DNA of 64,000 nucleotides from an uncultured Sulfitobacter sp. (GTDB lineage Bacteria; Pseudomonadota; Alphaproteobacteria; Rhodobacterales; Rhodobacteraceae), in NCBI GenBank assembly GCA_937928635.1, contig CALFWM010000029.1, forward strand, positions 20,705-84,704, in the 5' to 3' direction. Each line of letters starts with the position of its first letter. Position 1 is the stretch's first letter. The notes under the pieces were generated by a model. The model ran no database searches. It was not told the DNA's origin and saw only the letters and a list, made by a program, of their open reading frames with translations. The translations under genes and the position numbers were made by a program. Positions 60,429 to 64,000 of this stretch are shown piece after piece.

Positions 60429-61245
60429 CTTCACGCTCCTCGTCACCGGCTGTGTCACTCCAGTCAAAGGACTCGCCACACAGGGTTTTCAGTTGGATCA
60501 GGGTGTCACCGATTTTGATCTTATCGCCATCCGCCAGATCTTCGTTGGAAATCACAGGCTGGTCGTTCAGGCGCACAATGTTCGCCTTGCCACCATGGCC
60601 CAGGATAAATTTGCGGTTCTCGCTGTCATAGACGATGGCCGCGTGGTTCTGGCGTGAGATGGCGTTGTCGCCAAAATCAAGGCGCACGGCCTGATCTTCA
60701 CCACGCCCGATCTGCGACATGCCGGCCACCAGCGGGAACGAATGCCCGCGGCCCGGGCCTTGCATGACCAGCAACCAACCCACGGGGAATTGCGCGGTGC
60801 TGGCGGGCGCGGCCTGCTGTTGGCCCCCTTCAAACAGGTCCACAACGTCACCGCCGGATTTGTCAAAGCCAATCAAACGGGTGCGGTTGCGCCGGGCGCG
60901 TGATGTGGCACGATCAGGTGCCGCAACAGCGGGCGGTGCGGAGGCCGCAGAGCCATCGCCCTGATCCTCGTCATCCAGATCCCAGATGTTCACGGCGGCC
61001 TGCGGTGCCTCTTCGACCGGGGCTTTTGCGGCGGCGCGCGCCAGCAACCCGTGATCAATGTTAGCCTCTGTGGCCGTGTCCGTTGCCGGGGCAGGCGCTG
61101 GTGCAGGCATTGCGTCATTGACTTCATCGAGTTTCAGCATCTCAACACGGTCCAGCGTATCCTTGGACGCGGACAAGTTAAACTCAGCTTCCTGGCGCGC
61201 TTCAGCTTTGGCTTTGCGGCCAAACAGTCCGGTAAATAATTTCAT
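60412..61245 (-). CDS. FHA-domain phosphothreonine-binding protein
   Basis: The ATG at 61245 after AAAGGGC gives 277 residues. The first 155 are low-complexity, Ala/Pro/Glu rich and probably disordered, with a basic start (GLFGRKAKAEAR). An RTRLIGFDKSGGDVVDLFEG motif lies at about 121-140. The FHA domain spans about 156-253, with MSQIGRGED, then ISRQNHAAIV and GKANIVRLND holding the conserved Gly-Arg, Ser-x-x-x-His and Asn. It should read threonine phosphorylation laid down by the kinase encoded just upstream. Kinase, FHA and phosphatase in adjacent genes form a complete write-read-erase set. Confidence 0.92.
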   Translation of the reverse strand: MKLFTGLFGRKAKAEARQEAEFNLSASKDTLDRVEMLKLDEVNDAMPAPAPAPATDTATEANIDHGLLARAAAKAPVEEAPQAAVNIWDLDDEDQGDGSAASAPPAVAAPDRATSRARRNRTRLIGFDKSGGDVVDLFEGGQQQAAPASTAQFPVGWLLVMQGPGRGHSFPLVAGMSQIGRGEDQAVRLDFGDNAISRQNHAAIVYDSENRKFILGHGGKANIVRLNDQPVISNEDLADGDKIKIGDTLIQLKTLCGESFDWSDTAGDEEREDVAIA

Positions 61246-61300
61246 TTTCTGCCCTTTCATACTATAACGGGCGGGGCCCGGTCTTGTCAGTTCAATGGTT

Positions 61301-63646
61301 TCAGTTCGTGTTAACGGTGCTCAGGATCAGGCCAACACCGATGGTGTTGCCATCACGATTGACAGCGAAACCGAGGTCGGTTTCACCGCGATACGCGCGT
61401 TCTGCCAACTCAGGCAGCGTGGTGCGTTCATTCACAAAAGTTGTGCTCTTGATATGCCCAAACAGGACATCCCCCACCGCAACACCAGAGGTGTCACCAA
61501 GCGGCACACGCACAACCCGCGTTTCCCATGCGCCATCGTTTTGCTTTGCCTCAAAACTCAGGCCACCCGGGAATTCTGTCTTTTGAATGACGGGCAAAAC
61601 CCAATCTTCGGAAACTGCTGTCTCAGCGCTGTCACCCATGGTGAGCGTCAGGGTCAATTCATGGTTGTCCGGGCGCTGAATGGTCTCATGCAGCAGCTTT
61701 TCAAACGCGGCGGGTGAGCCGACCGGTGTGCCGTTCACGGCAAACAACCTGCCTTCCTGTGGCAGGGCAACAGACCAGACCGAACGCATGCCGGGCACCT
61801 CAAAGGTTTCCAGAACAATTGCTGGCGTGGCGGCTTGGGGTGTCGGCACCGGGTCAACAGCGGGGGTGTCATTGAGCGCAATCAGATCTTCGGCCGATGT
61901 TTCGGCTGCGGGGTCTTCCTGCGCAACAATAGGTGCTGCTGGTTCAGGAGCCAGTGCCGGGGCTTGCACAAAATCTGTGTCTGGGGTATTGGGATCAGCC
62001 GGTGCATCCAATGCTGGCGGTGTTTCGGCCAGTGCGGGTGCGGGCACAATCACCTCGGGCACCACAGTTTCCGCTGTTGCGATTTCCGGCGCGGTCTCAA
62101 CGGCAATAACATCTTGTGCCGGGTCAACTTGGGGCAGGGCGGTATCCTGAACAGCCAGCACAGAGGCTGACGTGATCACGTCCCTTTGCACGTCAGGCGT
62201 GTCCAATGGCGCGCCCGTGACTTTTGCAAAATCATTGGTGTACAGAACGTCTGGCATCGCAATTGGCGCATTAACTGGGGCTGCCAGTGCCTCAAGCGTT
62301 GGTGCTTGCGTCTCTGGCTTGGCGGGTTGCGCATAGATCACGGGTGCAACCACGTCTGCGCTCAGCGCCTCGGCGGGAGCTGGTGCGGTATCGGCTGGTG
62401 AGGCGATGACCGCTGCTGTTTCTGGGGTCACATCCTCTGTGACGGGTGCCGCGGGTGCTGTGACTTCTGCCATAATCGCTTCCGGGGTCAGCGCGCTACC
62501 CGGTGCCTCTGCTGTCTCAGTTTCCGGGGCACTGGCATGGGTGGGCTGTGGTTCTGTCCCGCCCGGCAACATGCCCGTTTGCCAGGCAACGACACCCATC
62601 GCAGCGAGGGCCACAAGAGCAACGGAAGCCAGAAGAAGACCCTTTTTCGATTTGGGCTTTTCAGCTTTTGCGGATGTGGCCGGCTCTTTTGCCAGCACCT
62701 CGGGCACAACAATTGGGTCGGTGCTGTCCAGCAATTCCAACCACTTTTCCGCTGTAGGAATGCGGTTCTTTGGCAAGATCTCCATCGACATGTCGAGGCA
62801 ACGCAGGAAGTTTTCATCATACGCCCGAATGCGGCCTATCAGCGGGCGATAGGGGTCTGCCTCACCTGATGCGACAGCAGAAAGGCGCGTTTGGGCATCC
62901 GGGGGCAAATCACCTGTGATCAGGTGATAAAAGCTGGCACCCAGCGCATAAAGATCGCTGTAGGGGCCTTGCTCACTGCCGGAAATATAAAATTCCTGCG
63001 GGCTGTAGCCATCCTTGACCACACGCAGGGCGGACAATACGCGGCTTTTCTTGGTCGCCTGTTCGCGTGCGGCACCAAAGTCGATGAGAACAGGGTTCTT
63101 GTCCTTGTCCAACAGGATGTTGTCGGGCGAAATATCGCGGTGTAACAGGCCTTGCGCATGCACAAACCCGATCGCATCCAGAACTTTGCGCAGAATGGAC
63201 TCTACCTCGGCAGGGCGCAGAACAACGTTTTCCTGTTCAATCACGTCCAACAGGTCGCGGCCCTCAACAAAATCAAGCGCCATGTAGGCGGTGTTGTTTT
63301 CCTCAAATACCTGATGCACGCCAACGATGTTGGGGTGGTCAAGTTTGGCCAGGCTGCGGGCTTCTTGCACAAAGAGACGCACAATCGACTGCAGCTCGCT
63401 CTGGTGGGCGCGGCTGCGCGCGGTCACCAACGCGGTGGAGCGGCGGCAAAACGCACCGGGAAAGCACTCTTTGATCACAACCTTCCGATTAAGGCTGTCG
63501 CGCGCGCTGTAGGTGATCCCAAAACCGCCCGCATTCAGGAAGGAGATGATGGTGTACTGCCCATGCATGAGGGTACTGCCTGCGGCCAGTTCGTCGGCAA
63601 AGGTCAGATCTTCGTCCAGATCATCTTTCAACTTTGCATTGCCCAT
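61301..63646 (-). CDS. Transmembrane Ser/Thr protein kinase with periplasmic PDZ-like tail
   Basis: The ATG at 63646 (MGNAKLKDDLDE) gives 781 residues. The kinase domain (about 30-310) is intact: LNAGGFGITYSA, the catalytic Lys59 in VVIKE, LLHRDISPDNIL (HRD 169-171) and LIDFGAAREQ (DFG 189-191). One membrane helix (about 336-356, LLLASVALVALAAMGVVAW) follows. Roughly 280 residues of Pro/Ala/Glu/Val-rich linker come next. The C-terminal 140 residues look like two PDZ-like units (RLFAVNGTPVGSPAAFEKLL; then SGVAVGDVLFGHI). The tail would be periplasmic. It heads the run and is followed by the FHA gene after 55 bases. Confidence 0.93.
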   Translation of the reverse strand: MGNAKLKDDLDEDLTFADELAAGSTLMHGQYTIISFLNAGGFGITYSARDSLNRKVVIKECFPGAFCRRSTALVTARSRAHQSELQSIVRLFVQEARSLAKLDHPNIVGVHQVFEENNTAYMALDFVEGRDLLDVIEQENVVLRPAEVESILRKVLDAIGFVHAQGLLHRDISPDNILLDKDKNPVLIDFGAAREQATKKSRVLSALRVVKDGYSPQEFYISGSEQGPYSDLYALGASFYHLITGDLPPDAQTRLSAVASGEADPYRPLIGRIRAYDENFLRCLDMSMEILPKNRIPTAEKWLELLDSTDPIVVPEVLAKEPATSAKAEKPKSKKGLLLASVALVALAAMGVVAWQTGMLPGGTEPQPTHASAPETETAEAPGSALTPEAIMAEVTAPAAPVTEDVTPETAAVIASPADTAPAPAEALSADVVAPVIYAQPAKPETQAPTLEALAAPVNAPIAMPDVLYTNDFAKVTGAPLDTPDVQRDVITSASVLAVQDTALPQVDPAQDVIAVETAPEIATAETVVPEVIVPAPALAETPPALDAPADPNTPDTDFVQAPALAPEPAAPIVAQEDPAAETSAEDLIALNDTPAVDPVPTPQAATPAIVLETFEVPGMRSVWSVALPQEGRLFAVNGTPVGSPAAFEKLLHETIQRPDNHELTLTLTMGDSAETAVSEDWVLPVIQKTEFPGGLSFEAKQNDGAWETRVVRVPLGDTSGVAVGDVLFGHIKSTTFVNERTTLPELAERAYRGETDLGFAVNRDGNTIGVGLILSTVNTN

Positions 63647-63953
63647 TTTGCGATTCCAAATCTCTGTGCTTTTTCCAGCTTGCTCGTGCACGACTTATGC
63701 GTTGGTAAAATTGTTCTAAAAATGGCGACAAATTGGTCTTATTGGGCAAATTGATGAGGCCTCAGTCTCGCTAATCTGATCTCCTCAATACGTGAAGAGC
63801 GCACAATTTCTGGTGTTTTGAACGAGGTTTGTGGGTGTTTGTGTGATTAACATAACCCAGATTATAGGTAAGTAACGTGTAGCCGGGTGCGCGCTACTTT
63901 GAAGTGCGACTCCTGTTAGAAAACAATGAGTTATCTAATAGGAGAAATATCGC
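63647..63953. promoter_or_regulatory. Kinase promoter region and left end of an IS30-like element
   Basis: A 307-base stretch without a gene apart from the transposase start. The part next to the kinase (63690-63760) is AT-rich and should carry the promoter of the long minus-strand run. From 63878 the sequence TGTAGCCGGGTGCGCGCTAC changes character and leads into the transposase. GTAGC (63879) and GCTAC (63893) are inverted, as at many IS ends. Confidence 0.5.
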
Positions 63954-64000
63954 ATGGGAACGGTTTACACGCAACTGAGCTTACAAGAACGACGCAGGAT
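63878..64000 (+). mobile_element. IS30-family insertion sequence, left end only
   Basis: The element is assigned from the transposase start at 63954 and a possible terminal inverted repeat beginning TGTAGCCGGG at 63878. The right end is outside the window, so the exact boundary and target duplication cannot be checked. It sits about 230 bases upstream of the kinase start and may affect that promoter. Confidence 0.55.
63954..64000 (+). CDS. IS30-family transposase (N-terminus only, cut by window edge)
   Basis: The ATG at 63954 follows AGGAGAAAT and opens a frame reading MGTVYTQLSLQERRR before the window ends. This is the conserved first line of IS30-family DDE transposases, whose N-terminal helix-turn-helix starts with Y-x-x-L-S-x-x-E-R. 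Only 15 full codons are visible, so the family call rests on a short but characteristic match. Confidence 0.7.
   Translation, partial: MGTVYTQLSLQERRR

Noticed and set aside
48019..63646. Type VI secretion regulatory module (PpkA-PppA-Fha like)
   Set aside because: Kinase, phosphatase and FHA genes resemble the T6SS threonine-phosphorylation pathway, but no T6SS structural genes (tssB/C, hcp, vgrG, clpV, tssJLM) are in the window, and dynamin-like GTPases are not part of that system.
1..64000. Prophage or conjugation (tra/mob/T4SS) genes
   Set aside because: No capsid, portal, integrase, relaxase or VirB-type motif was seen in the supported genes; the only mobile-element sign is the IS30-like start at the right edge.

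Overview
The window reads as part of an extrachromosomal replicon (plasmid or chromid) of a Rhodobacterales alphaproteobacterium of the Roseobacter type. The basis is GC-rich coding with many ATGA stop/start overlaps, an IorAB pair whose beta subunit is extended, a tripartite tricarboxylate (TctABC) transporter, many small catabolic clusters, and a replication module at 24.6-28.5 kb. That module has a Rep_3-type initiator, divergent parAB, six iterons and parS-like palindromes. No rRNA, tRNA or CRISPR array was seen. The host assignment rests on gene content only.

Layout. (1) 1-11 kb: surface polysaccharide genes. They comprise two nucleotide-sugar epimerases (one cut by the left edge), a GT4 and a GT2 glycosyltransferase, a WbaP/ExoY-like initiating sugar transferase, an aldo/keto reductase, a GMC oxidoreductase and the gmd-fcl pair for GDP-L-fucose. 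No flippase, polymerase or chain-length gene is visible, so the cluster probably continues to the left. (2) 11.2-24.6 kb: a catabolic island. A MarR-containing operon (cyclase, FAD oxidoreductase, marR, iorA, iorB) is divergent from a paralogous FAD oxidoreductase followed by a five-gene peptide-type ABC transporter. (3) 24.6-28.5 kb: the replication and partition module. (4) 28.5-47.9 kb: amino-acid, amine and aromatic metabolism. It holds a kynureninase-like gene directly behind repB, several PLP aminotransferases, an SDR, a ccdAB addiction pair, an MBL hydrolase, an amidohydrolase, an IclR regulator, an aldehyde dehydrogenase, tctABC, a Tm-1-like protein, an esterase, a BKACE/DUF849 enzyme, a flavin hydroxylase and a VOC protein. 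A small in-frame scar joins the start of a cytochrome P450 to the end of a 2Fe-2S reductase. (5) 48-63.6 kb: an all-minus-strand locus that I cannot match to a described system. (6) The right edge cuts an IS30-like element.

The 48-63.6 kb locus is the most interesting part. An eight-gene run encodes a transmembrane Ser/Thr kinase with a periplasmic PDZ-like tail, an FHA protein, a PP2C phosphatase, three P-loop/dynamin-type GTPases and two small proteins of unknown function. Downstream on the same strand are two paralogous exported proteins fusing a PstS-like binding domain to an OmpA peptidoglycan-binding domain, a protein with two PilJ-type sensor repeats, and an exported tandem rhodanese. 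Together they suggest envelope sensing coupled through phosphorylation and FHA binding to membrane-acting GTPases. That coupling is inference; the gene identities come from motifs visible in the sequence.
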